A stretch of DNA of 64,000 bases from NCBI GenBank assembly GCA_965644295.1, contig CBFFRP010000327.1:1-64000 (forward strand), given 5' to 3'. A program made the position numbers and the translations under genes. Numbering within the stretch: the stretch's first letter is position 1; each line of letters starts with the position of its first letter. The notes beneath the pieces are model-generated. The model searched no databases. It was not told the origin of the DNA and saw nothing but the letters and a program-made list of their open reading frames with translations. The DNA comes from Paraphysomonas bandaiensis (lineage: Eukaryota; Chrysophyceae). Shown piece by piece: positions 1 to 10,800 of the stretch.

Positions 1-413
1 TACAGTAGAACATGTTCAGCTGTAGAATTATTGTGTTGTAGGGAGACACCATAATTTTCTATCACTAACGATTTCTGTAGTATTTGCAAAGAGACTTGTC
101 TTTTGCCTACCTGTAGTGTAGTTTGAACGGAGGACAACGGGCGAACTGGATCCGTGAGTGTTTGATTGATCTGTAGTATCAGTGTTGTATTTTCGATTCA
201 AGTACGTATTTCTCTACGGCATACATACATAAAACTGTAGGCAGTAGGCAGCAAAGTCAGTGTCATTGCACGTGATTTATTTCATTATTATCCTTTAAAC
301 TATTGTAATAGATAGGAACTCCGTGTGTATCTACTCGTATCTCACAGACACGATCAGATCTCGTATAGCTCAGCTCGTAGTAACGCATAGACCTATATAT
401 TGACTACCATAAC
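1..413. promoter_or_regulatory. 5' flank of the gamma-glutamyl hydrolase gene
   Basis: No coding sequence is recognisable. The hexamer CTGTAG occurs five times in the first 240 bases (near 20, 75, 111, 171 and 235). This stretch should hold the promoter and 5' UTR of the gene starting at 414. No clear TATA box stands out. Confidence 0.4.
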
Positions 414-1469
414 ATGATAGCAAGTGTCCTGTTGCTTCTAGCCTCTGCCCTGCCCTCATCCCTTGCTCTCAATGAATGGCCCATCATCGGTATGTTCACT
501 CAACCATCAAGCTCTTCTCGGGAAGAATGTGGTGGAGACTGCTTGTATTTAGCTGCCTCGTATGTGAAGCAGATTGAACAGGCAGGAGCCAGAGTTGTCC
601 CAGTTAATTATTACGCCTCAGAGGAAGAGATCGATGATTTGTTTCAGAAACTCAACGGATTTTTTTTTGTTGGTGGGGGTGCGGCTTTCCCGAAATCTGC
701 GCAGCGTGTTTTCGACAACACTGTAGCTGCCAATGATAAAGGCGATTTTATGCCACTGTGGGGGACTTGCATGGGGTTTCAGTGGCTCTTGATCAGTGCA
801 AGCCGTGACGTCAACATACTGGACCCGAAGGAAGGCCAGTTCGATTCATACAACTATTCTATTCCACTTGACTTTAGACCCAGTGCCCGAACCAGTAAAC
901 TTCTCGCAGATGCTCCGGATGGTGTTTACGAAATTCTCGCAAAAGAAAATGTCACCATGAACAATCATCACTATGGCATTTATACCGACCACTTTGAACA
1001 GACTGAGTCACTGTCTTCCTTCTTTGATCTTCTGAGTACCAATGTGGACAGACAAGGCGTAGAGTTCGTTTCTACAATTGAGGCATTCAACTACCCCATC
1101 TTTGGAACACAGTGGCACCCAGAAAAAAATACTTTCGAGTACGTGCAAAGTTATATGCACTAATGTGAATTACATGCTTTATTACGTAGGTGGTACAAGG
1201 TTAACGGGGTTCCCTATGAGGCAATTAATCACAGTCCAGAGGCCGTTTTCGTGGCGCAATATACTGGAGACTTCTTCGTCCAGCAGGTAAAATTCCCCAT
1301 TGATCGCAAGACGTATGCCTAACGCATCGAATTCAATTTCTAGGCGCGGAAGAGCACCCACTCTTTTTCATCTGCTGAAGAGGAAGAATCAAAGTTGATC
1401 TATAATTACCGCACCACTAAAACGGGGCCAGACTTTGTTGAATCGTATTACTTCCCGAATGACTTTTAG
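414..1469 (+). CDS. GGH: Gamma-glutamyl hydrolase (folate polyglutamate hydrolase), secreted or lysosomal
   Basis: Three exons, 414-1138, 1190-1286 and 1344-1469, give 315 residues in one frame. Introns are GT-AG, 51 and 57 nt; the first donor is GTACGT, and the spliced join restores the family's F-E-W after the catalytic His. The start codon is followed by a hydrophobic signal peptide (about residues 1-18). The body is a class-I glutamine-amidotransferase-like peptidase C26: GTCMGFQ holds the nucleophile Cys119 and QWHPEK holds His235. The family removes gamma-linked glutamates from folylpolyglutamates in lysosomes, vacuoles or outside the cell. Length matches human GGH (about 318). The signal peptide argues for the secretory pathway. 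Exon 3 ends in a Tyr/Phe-rich tail typical of the family. Confidence 0.93.
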
Positions 1470-2646
1470 TCGCCTGTTTTTCTAGCTCTAAATTCGGGAC
1501 TGCTCTACATTACAGGCCCGTCATTGCTCGAACTAATGAGGAAATATAAGTTATATGTGTAGAAATATCACGTTGATCGTATGGTTTATGGTTCTAAGAT
1601 GTATAGCCATAGTACACTATCACATTCAACTTACAGCAATCTTTGATATAATAATAGCAGCATCTTTCGTCGCGGTGGGTGGGAAATATGAATTGTTGTT
1701 CCTCTCTTCATGCACGCGCCAACATATTATGCAAAACTTCTATTGCAATGTAAAATTGATTCACTGAGGACTGGAGCCCTTACTTCTAATAGGAAAAATA
1801 TAGTTTGTTCTATCATAGAAGGAAGTCATAAGCAACATACTTAACATCTTATTCAGTTGTCTCATGATGGCATCCAGATTAAATATAGATGTTTCATACG
1901 GAATCATACACTATAAAGATTAAATCGTTAATATGGCTAGGCAATACGCTTTATAAAATAACTGAGAAGTATTGTGGTCACTGAGCACTAGTAATAGTTG
2001 ATGTGTCCATATAAGGATATAAAGCTGTCACCAAGACATGTGATAAAATAGTGCGTGTCTATTAATTTTCGGATTCTTCTCGCGAAAAGATGAGATTTCT
2101 CTACAGCAATCATTAGTGGATTATGTTTATCGCTTAGTCTTAATTACGTTGTATAGACGTGATACATGAGTTTATTGCATCTTATAGCTTAGTGCTAATA
2201 CATTATACGTTGTACTAGTGCTTAATTTCGTACATTGTATCTTACGGCAGTATTGGTTGCTATGTGCTATGTTCTACGCTATTCGTTCCAGTAGGATCAA
2301 ATCTACTACATGCTTAAATTGCCAAAATGACCTCCAATTGATAAATAGTAGCTTCATCAATGAAAACAATTTGAGTGAAACATGGGATAGATATCTCACT
2401 ACACCAGGTAGATGAGTAAATAATATAACATTCGTTCTTATTCAGCTGCAGTTGAGTTCATAATGTACAGTTCACAATGCCTGTAATTATGGTTATTATT
2501 TCTCTCTATTATCGACCAGTAATTCTCATATCGTACACTTCATCTTATTCCACTAACAGCACAGTCAACGATAGCGTGCATACTCGAGTTCAAAGTTGCC
2601 TGATTGATAATAAGTACACCTTTGCTTAATATTTTTGCTTGTGGTG
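1470..2646. other. AT-rich intergenic region, nothing recognised
   Basis: Stretch between the hydrolase gene and the 98-bp tandem repeat. Open frames are short (70 codons or fewer), lack splice-supported extensions and resemble nothing I recognise. Confidence 0.5.
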
Positions 2647-2941
2647 CACAAATATCAAAGATATCTCTGGATATTAATGTACTTAACAAACCTAAAGCGT
2701 TGCTACTTCATGATACTCATAGGAGTGCATTCCAGGCATTGCAACACAAATATCAAAGATATCTCTGGATATCAATGTACTTAACAAACCTAAAGCGTTG
2801 CTACTTCATGATACTCATAGGAGTGCATTCCAGGCATTGCAACACAAATATCAAAGATATCTCTGGATATCAATGTACTTAACAAACCTAAAGCGTTGCT
2901 ACTTCATGATACTCATAGGAGTGCATTCCAGGCATTGCAAC
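2647..2941. repeat. 98-bp tandem repeat, three copies
   Basis: Units begin at 2647, 2745 and 2843, each starting CACAAATATCAAAG and ending CCAGGCATTGCAA. The copies are nearly identical; one visible difference is TATTAATG versus TATCAATG near the unit start. The period is 98, not a multiple of three, so the open frame running across it is incidental. Each unit contains the palindromic core GATATCTCTGGATATC. Such homogeneity suggests recent slippage or unequal exchange. Confidence 0.9.
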
Positions 2942-3309
2942 CATGATGAGTTTACTCCTCCACAGAATGAATGATTTTCGGGACAGAAATGACACATTTT
3001 CATCAAAAAGGTGGATTTTTCATCGTTTCGTCTAATATTCTTGAATTCTTACCCTACAACAGCTTTACAGTAACTTGCTGGAATATTCTCACTTCGCTCT
3101 CCTTATCAAAAATCAATACTCTGGAATACCAGGGAATACTTTGTCCTGTAGATGTATGCGTGTGTATATATGTATGTATGTATGTATTTATTATGTGTGT
3201 GTATGATGTATGTATGGAACATATATATACATGGGAGACAGTGCCCACATTGACTTAAATTCACAGTTGATTTAGTTAACTCTCAATATAGTAATTATCA
3301 TTCTTTTAA
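2942..3309. promoter_or_regulatory. 5' flank of ATG3 with GTAT-rich low-complexity tract
   Basis: No gene seen. A tract of degenerate TGTA/TGTG repeats lies at about 3160-3235. The remainder is the presumptive promoter and 5' UTR of the gene starting at 3310. Confidence 0.4.
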
Positions 3310-4477
3310 ATGGATGCTCTTCGGTTATTTCGATCGGTATGATATATCTTTATATCATATTAGTGTTTATAATGTGACACAGGCGCGTGAGTATCTAACT
3401 CCTCAGCTCCAAGAGAGTGCTTTTATTGAGAGGTGATTAGACGATTATAGATCCTATCAGATAACTTTATAACACTTATGAATTGGTAATTACGAATAGG
3501 GGTATACTGACTCCAGATGAGTTTGTAATGGCGGGTGATAAGTTGGTTCATACGTGTCCTGGGTGGTCTTGGTAATACTTTAATGTCTTTATAGAGTGGG
3601 ATAATGTATTGATAGGTGCGCTGGAGATGAGAAGAACATGCGTTCATATTTACCTCGTGATAAACAGTATCTGGTTACAAAAAGTGGTTAGTAATGTATA
3701 ATTGTACTGGTAGTTTGTGTAATCGCGTTGTAAAGTGCCGTCTTATCGACGTGCCACTGCGATGATGGCAGACACTATTCAGGAGAACATGGTAGACGGG
3801 AAGATGGATGAGAATGATGATACCTGGTGTGCCCCTTCTGTTAGTCAGGCGGAGAACAGCGGTGAGGAAAGTAAGTGCAGTGTTACATGTGCTCGCTAGG
3901 ATAAATGCTGGTTGTGCATTCTACAGTTCTGGTAGACGGGACAGAGACCAAGCTCTCTGCGGAAGATAGCAAACCCCCTTCCTCTGAAATAACACCCGCC
4001 AATGATGATGAGTATGACGATATGGAAGCGTATGAAGATGATGCTGTGGCTCTAGATGACGCCGTTGCCTCCTCTGGTGCTGCTGTCAATGACAGAGTGA
4101 TGGCTGCCCGTAGATACGACGTCAGCATAACCTATGATAACTACTACCGAACTCCTCGTGTTTTCCTCTTTGGATACAATGAAGTAGGATCACCACTGTC
4201 TCCAGAGCGAATATTTGACGATATAATGCAAGATTATGCCAACCGCACTGTTACCATTGAAAACCATCCCCACACCGGCCGGGCACAGGCATCAATCCAC
4301 CCTTGCCAACACGGAGCGGCCATGAAGAGGGTTCTGGAAGCCTTACAGCAGTGCGATGCCGTTCCTACTGTGGACCAATATTTATTTATATTTCTCAAGT
4401 TTATGCAGAGTGTGATCCCAACTATCGAGTATGATTACACTATGGGGGTACAGTTGCGTGGAAGTGATAATACGTGA
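3310..4477 (+). CDS. ATG3: Autophagy E2-like conjugating enzyme ATG3
   Basis: Six exons, 3310-3336, 3383-3432, 3500-3571, 3616-3686, 3736-3870 and 3927-4477, join in phase to 301 residues (human about 314). ATG3 transfers ATG8 from the E1 ATG7 to phosphatidylethanolamine. The first 27-nt exon plus exon 2 encode the N-terminal amphipathic helix (EYLTPQL). Exon 3 gives [10 protein letters not shown] and CPGWSW, exon 4 [13 protein letters not shown], all in the family's order. An acidic Ser-rich flexible region follows. The C-terminal half has ENHPH, the catalytic HPC with Cys245, and the signature IPTIEYDYT. Several exons are shorter than 80 nt, so an intron-unaware reading sees only the last exon. 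The stop follows shortly after the signature, as expected. Confidence 0.94.
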
Positions 4478-4664
4478 TTCGTTTGAGTCGGGTGTATTAA
4501 GTTGATCTATAGCCTGCTTATTGCTGGTAGTCAACAGTTTTAAAATCGTCGCATTATTATTGGTAGTCATTCCTTGTAGTCATTAAAATTTGAGAACTTT
4601 TATTGTGAGTAGTTTAATTTCAGTAATTTTCTTGTAAATTTCCTCACCATCATACTTACGTGAA

Positions 4665-4990
4665 AAGTAGTGAATGTCTGATTATTAGCAATAGACGTGT
4701 AAGAGTCAGAACTAATGTAGAAAAACAATTTTACTAACTAGTGCTTAACTCTGATATCCTACTTTGTAGCGCTACGAAAGCTGCTTGTGCCTCACAGCAA
4801 CAGGGCTGCGTAAAAATTAATTGCAATTAAATTGCAAATGTTTTTTTGCAATTATTGGCTATAGCTTGCGCAATTATAATTGCAATTATTATGTATGTTC
4901 TATGTAATTTAATTGCAATTAATTGTTACGCAGCCCTGCACAGCAAGCACCAAGGTGCAGCCACTTTCGCTAAAAAGCAAATACACAGTG
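4665..4990 (+). repeat. Dispersed repeat, copy 1 (interrupted by a hAT MITE)
   Basis: Contains, in order, AGTGAATGTCTGATTATTAG, GTAAGAGTCAGAACTAATGTA, AACTAGTGCTTAACTC, the palindrome GTAGCGCTAC, GAAAGCTGCTTGTGCCTCAC, then after the MITE GCACCAAGGTGCAGCCACTT and TTCGCT. The same modules occur in reverse at 31021-31115 with 36744-36868, and forward at about 42025-42200. No coding capacity is visible. Nature unknown: it could be a non-autonomous element or the end of a larger one. Boundaries are approximate, judged by eye. Confidence 0.75.
4801..4938. mobile_element. hAT-type MITE, 138 bp, 8-bp target duplication
   Basis: The element begins CAGGGCTGCGTAA and ends TTACGCAGCCCTG, with imperfect inverted repeats continuing about 36 bp inward. 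It is flanked by the direct 8-mer CACAGCAA at 4793-4800 and 4939-4946. An 8-bp duplication with CAGGG-type ends is characteristic of hAT transposons. The interior is built from TTGCAATTA-like motifs and has no open frame, so it depends on a transposase from elsewhere. Two other copies of the host repeat lack the insertion, confirming the ends. Confidence 0.88.
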
Positions 4991-5472
4991 TGAAAGTAGT
5001 ACCTTGATATACCTGACATCTGCTGACTTCAAAATTTTTGAGTCTTAAGCAATAAGTAAGTTAGTTACGTGAAAGAGACCTCCATTTGTATAGCGCCAAA
5101 TATCGATTCGAGGCGTTTATAATTTATATAGCATAGAGCAAAGCAATATATGTAAGATAGAAGATAGTGGGTGTGACAATGTTTCAAATAGAAGGAATTC
5201 TGCCGAGATTGTGTGTGTAAGTTGATATCTCTTCATTGAAGCGAAAACGAAAATCTGCAAGGAATTATTTTCTCAGCTAAGATCCAGGTCTACAGATGAA
5301 ATACACAATAGACTTCAGTCGAAATGAAGTTCCAGGAGGAATATACGAATATCATTGACTTACACCAGAATTCAAACACAATGGATACAAATAGCTAGAA
5401 TGCCGTAATTACAGATACACATATACTCTGAGTAGTAAGTATATATTGCTCTCTACAGAATGATGATAGGGT
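4991..5472. other. Intergenic, 3' side of the transporter gene
   Basis: AT-rich sequence between the dispersed repeat and the transporter stop codon. No coding or RNA gene recognised. Confidence 0.45.
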
Positions 5473-7382
5473 TTAAACGTGATCTCTATCATCAGTATGA
5501 GTATCTCGCAACTCAATCGCTTTTGCATTGCTACCAAAGACTGGTTTGGCTTCCGTCTTTCGTTCTAGTGACTTACGGTTGTGCAATGGCTCGCGAATGC
5601 AAGGGTCAAAGATCGTTATCAGAATGGGACTCGACCTGCATATATTAATAAAATAAGCAGTTAGACATCATATGTAGTCCTACATTGTCATAAGTGCAAT
5701 GATAAGCCACATCATCTGGGGCGCAGTGCCGTTGCAGTGAGTATCTTCCGGGACGTAGGTGGAGAGAAGATACCCACTCATTAGTCCAACTGGGATCTTA
5801 GCCGCAAATAGTGGAGCATTCGCTAGGGCAGAGAATGATGCCTCACGTCCCTACGCATCAAGCCGAGAGTTGACATAAGTATACATACTACTATATGCTT
5901 GAGCAAAACTGACCTCAGGTGCTATAGACATAACATAGTCATACAGCCTAGGGCTCCAAATTGCTTCTCCTGTAGTAACACTCGGTTATCAAAGTTCGCA
6001 CACACTCAATGAACTACCACGTACCTAAACTAAGAACAACATTCATACAGGCACAGGCCCAAATGGAAGTAGACCCTGCAAGAAAGAAAGGCGATGCAGC
6101 CGATACATACCCGCCCCACTTTATCATATCGAAATGATTGTAAGTATTAGTCATTGCAGCTACTACAGGGGTAAGAAATATGATCATAAAGGGATTAATC
6201 GAGTAGAGTGTGCCTTTCGGAACGTTGTCACCGAAACACCGCACCAGGTAGGTCGGCTGAGTAGCGTCAAGATGTCGAAATATAGCTCGTAAGTTAACAA
6301 GAAAAAGGGTTAGTACCGCAAACCGGCGGAATGTAGGTGAGTGCAGAAGGTCTTTGAGGACAGTTAGTGGGTCTAGGGTGCTAGGTTGAAATTCTTCTAC
6401 ATCCAATGTGTCCGATTTCTTATCTTTGTCGACTTTCTCCTGCTGTTTGGGTAACTTTTCCTCGAGATGTAGAGGAGACAGAGATGATTCCGCTCCACTC
6501 TGTTCATCATTTTCATCTAGATTTTCCCGAGCGTTTTCAATCAGTTTCACTCCATCGCTCATTTCGATGTGCACACATTCGGATACTTTACCAGTGGAAC
6601 AAGTACTACCAAGTACCTGTTTTGTGTCAATGTGTGATTCCATGCGGTCACCAACTTCCTCGCAAACTTTGATTTCCCGTAGACGAAAGTAAACTATTGC
6701 CACTGAAATTAGATTACCCACTGTGCATGTGAATATTAAAAATCGGTAGCCAGACCAATGAGACGACCCAATCTCGACATCGTCTGGTATGCCGATGTTG
6801 AAGGCGTCAACCATTCCACCGGATACCAGCGCCGCCAAGTTCATTATTGCGTAGTACAGGCCAAACGCAAACCCTAAAATATCATAATTAGAATGTGCTG
6901 TAGTTTCGCAGCAACTTGCCTCTATTTTTTGTTGTGGTATAGCGCTTGGTGGCAATAGTGAGCATTGGTAGTCCGAACGCCAGTCCAATAGGGTAAAAAG
7001 CAAACAATGTAACGTAAAGAAGAATCTTCGAACGAGTACAAGCAACAATAGTAGATGATACTGCTGATATCGTAAATCCCAGTGTGAGTGAGTTCTTTAT
7101 TCCCAAGTTATCATTCACCCATGACAACAGCAGACCCCATCCAGTAATAGCAGCACCAAACATACCATACACAAAACCTGCCTCAATATCTGATGCACCA
7201 AATTCATCATGAATATAAATAACAATTACTTGACTTAATGCAAAGTAAGCATATGATTCAAAGAATTTAAGTGCAAATAGAAAATATAAATCCACAGGAA
7301 ATTGTCGCATTGCTTTTTGACAATCAGCATAGTCTCTTCTTAACTTTGCCATAAGATCATTATATGTTGTGGTAACACTCAT
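5473..7382 (-). CDS. Major facilitator superfamily transporter, substrate unknown
   Basis: Five exons on the minus strand, 7382-6920, 6873-6025, 5969-5914, 5850-5684 and 5635-5473, give 565 residues with all phases matching. Intron 1 has a GC donor (GCAAGT) and TAG acceptor; splicing there restores NRG followed by FAFGLYYAIMN. The protein has hydrophobic spans typical of a 12-helix MFS carrier. A long charged cytosolic loop (about residues 200-270, rich in Glu, Lys and Ser) separates the halves. Later motifs include GEAIWSPRLYDY and ALANAPLFAAKIPVGLMSGY. The C-tail from SSPILITIFDP is hydrophilic. I associate this family with protist and stramenopile carriers of unknown substrate; peptide, nitrate or drug transport cannot be assigned. 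It is head-to-head with the LRR gene at 7891. Confidence 0.82.
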
Positions 7383-7890
7383 TATAAATTTATACTGATG
7401 GGCTAATATCTATGTATTAATGAGATAATGGTTGGTGTGTTCTGGATTAAACAGAAGTATATACAGAGTAGATTCTGTTGAAATCATCCCATTGGAACTG
7501 TATGTGTTCATTCTTGGAGAATGTGTACAAACTACGAACATACACTGTACATATACCCCTCCTACACTGTACATACAGAGTACCTCTATGTACACACATG
7601 TGCATATGTGTGACATACGTACGATACATACACACATACGAAGTACGGTGCAGCAGCAGCAGCAGTCAGTACAGTCTGATGATTGTATATAGACACTGAC
7701 GCACAAGATAGCAGAACAACAGGCAGCATCTCTATAGCAGAATGATACACAGAGATCTTCCACTCTATTCTCATCATGAATATAGTTCCTTGTTACCCTC
7801 TATTTAATCTCTGTATGACATCAATGGATTAAAGATACGGCTACAATATCAAGTATATATATCATATAGACTATAGCTGATACTGTCTGG
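7383..7890. promoter_or_regulatory. Shared divergent promoter region, transporter and LRR gene
   Basis: 508 bp separate the two start codons. The sequence has ACATAC/GTACAT-rich stretches near 7530-7640 and a short GCAGCAGCAGCAG run near 7651-7664. The open frames here are low complexity and unsupported. Confidence 0.45.
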
Positions 7891-10800
7891 ATGATAAGAG
7901 CACTGCTAGTACTCCATTCATTTCATATTATATGGAGTTTTATATATCAAACAGAAATTCAAGGATTATATTATTTATATAATCAAACGAATGGTGAGAA
8001 ATGGCGATGGAAAAATCAAAACTTATATGGGATTCAATGGAATTTTACTGATACTACAAATAATATGAATCCATGTGATAAGGATTTTCCATGGCAAGGG
8101 ATTAGTTGTAGTCAGCCATGCTTACAGACTAATTGTCACATCACTGGTATTAATTTACGTGCTTATTCTTTGATTGGTCCATTGCCCGCTGAAATGTTTC
8201 CGCTCTTACCGCAATTGTCAGTTCTGAATTTAATGGCTAATAGATTGACGTCGTCGCTCCCAAATACACTGTACAATGCCACTGTACTGAACGAATTGGT
8301 TTTGTCATGGAATAGTTTTTCTGGGTCTATAGCAACGAATATCGATCAACTGAAACACCTCACAAAGCTTGACCTTTCTGGTAATGGCATGATATCAAGC
8401 ATTCCTTCATCTGTTGGTAGTTTGAACAATCTTCAATCGTTACTGCTCACATCTAACTACCTCACTTCCATTATTCCTTATTCCATTGGACTATTGCTCG
8501 AACTCACACAATTAGACATTTCATCCAATTCACTCATCTCTTCAATTCCTGTGTCATTTTACGACTTGACTAAGCTGCAGCTCTTTTCAGTTAAAAACAA
8601 TCAAGTTTCTGGCTGCTTACAGGACAAACTGGTCGAAATGCACGCTTTAGTGCAGCTGAACCTTGATTACAATCTCTTTTCTTGTTCTATACCCGTCAGA
8701 TTGGGTAATCTTTCCCATCTTATCGAATTTTCGATTCAGGAAAACCAATTCACTGGTGAGATTCCTCATGACATCGGCAACGCCACAGCACTGGTAAACT
8801 TGTACTTGAACAAGAACTCCTTGACTGGGACAATTCCAACGTCTATGGGGAACCTGTTGAATGTACAAAACTTGTATTTATATGACAATGCACTTCGAGG
8901 TGTTACAATATATGTTGATTAGACTATGTATTCACTAATAGTTGATATAGGAAGTATTCCAACTACATTCGAGCAACTCAGTGTAGTGAGGTACTTGGAT
9001 CTTCATTCGAACATGCTGACTGGTGCACTTCCAGATTTCAGCAATTTTAAATATATGAATACCTTCAACATGTACTCAAACAAGTTGTCGGGATCTGTAC
9101 AATCATCGATCGGATTCATGACCAGATGTGTGTACCTTGACTTATCTTTTAATAGTTTTACTGGATCTCTCCCACAAGATTTGGAAAGACTGGCGAGCAT
9201 AGAATATATGTATCTCCAAAGTAACCGATTTACAGGCACTCTGCCACAACTCGGAAACTTGACCAGACTAGGCACTCTGTTACTTTACGAAAATCGATTA
9301 ACCGGAACAATTCCTTCGCTCTTACATAACTTGTGCTTACTCCGCGAGTTATCACTTTCTCGAAACCACTTTACGGGGTCCTTGAATGACCTATTTGGAG
9401 ATATAAGTATCTCTTCTACTGATAAACTTATAGAAGTCATTGATGTAAGTGACAATCGAATAAGTGGGACAATACCGGAGGCAATGTTTGCATTATCAAG
9501 ATTGAAGACGGCAGCTCTAGGACTTAATTGCTTTACTGGCTCGATTCCCGAAAATGTGTGCAATTGCAGTAGCATGTCAATACTCTATCTGGATGGTGCT
9601 GGAGCTGCAAATTTCTGCCAATCATCTATAAAAATGCCACTACTAGGTGTGACGTTATTCAATACCCTGAAGGGAAGTATTCCCGAATGTCTATGGTCGC
9701 TAGGAAACCTGACTTCCCTTCACTTGGCTGGCACAGGTGAGAAAGCTGCGTGTGGCTTTGAGATATTAACTCCTCTTTGTTATTTAATATGAATTTTGCT
9801 AGGAATGACAGGTATGGTATTCGTTTTCTCACATGATTGCTTAAACAGTAAGCGAAGTATATAATACTTTTTTTTGCGGTGCGAGTAATTGCGAGAACTG
9901 GCAGTGATGCTCTATTTCACTGATAATTGCTAGGTACACTGGGAAGTATACCACATTCGTCACCTCTTGTAGATTTGCATCTTGAACACAACCATTTGAG
10001 GTAGTGAATATTGTCCATCTTGTCATTATCAATCCTTTTTATATTTATATATTGACTCTGCTACCTAGTGGAATCATTCCTGAGAGCATTCAGCAAAAGC
10101 ATTTTGCCAATTTGAGTATGCAGTACAATAGGGTACGTTAACTTGTAAGTGTGATGTTGTGCGCAGAATTGGCATTTACGATGCATGCTTGTTAAAATTG
10201 ACTTGTCTGCTGCTGTGTCTTACATAGTTTTTGACCATTATAGATTAGTGGGACAGTAGACAGATTACTGCAAAAGCACACGTCGAATCAAGAATTTGAC
10301 ATATCGTCGTCCATAAATTTAGAAGTAAATAGGTTATCCGGTCATTCAAGTCCCTATACTTTGTATGTTGGTTATCTGAACATTTTGCATGGAAATACGT
10401 TCTCGTGCCAGAACTTGCCAGAGAACGATGAGAATGTGAACAAATACTCGTGTGAAAGCATGTCTTTAAACAATGCATACTTTTTTGCAATGGGTGTTTT
10501 TGGTGTAGTACTTATTTTGTGTGGGTTTGTGTGGCTAGTGCACTATATGAAGCAGCGCCAACGTCCAAGAGGGTGTTATGATAGTTGTGAAACTTCGTTT
10601 TTTTCAGCTCTCTCCAGAATTTGTCATTTCATAATATTACGCTGTAGATGGGTTTACTTCCTCTATCACTTCTTTGACGAGCAAAATGACGTGATTTCCA
10701 CTGAAGACCTCTGCTTTCCTTCTGGTATTCGAAACTTAATACAAGAGTTTCAACGTGTGTCGAAGATGGTTTCAAGTTCTGCAATATTAATCGTTTTGGT

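Noticed and set aside
5460-5648. 62-codon plus-strand frame
   Set aside because: It lies over the last exon of the minus-strand transporter, which is better supported by splice phase and family motifs.
7410-7763. Cys/Val/Tyr-rich frames on both strands
   Set aside because: Low-complexity ACATAC/GTATGT sequence in a promoter region, no splice support.
9803-9811. 9-nt microexon in the LRR gene
   Set aside because: It has AG and GT flanks and keeps phase, but direct splicing 9736 to 9934 gives the better G-x-I-P repeat register. It remains possible as an alternative form.
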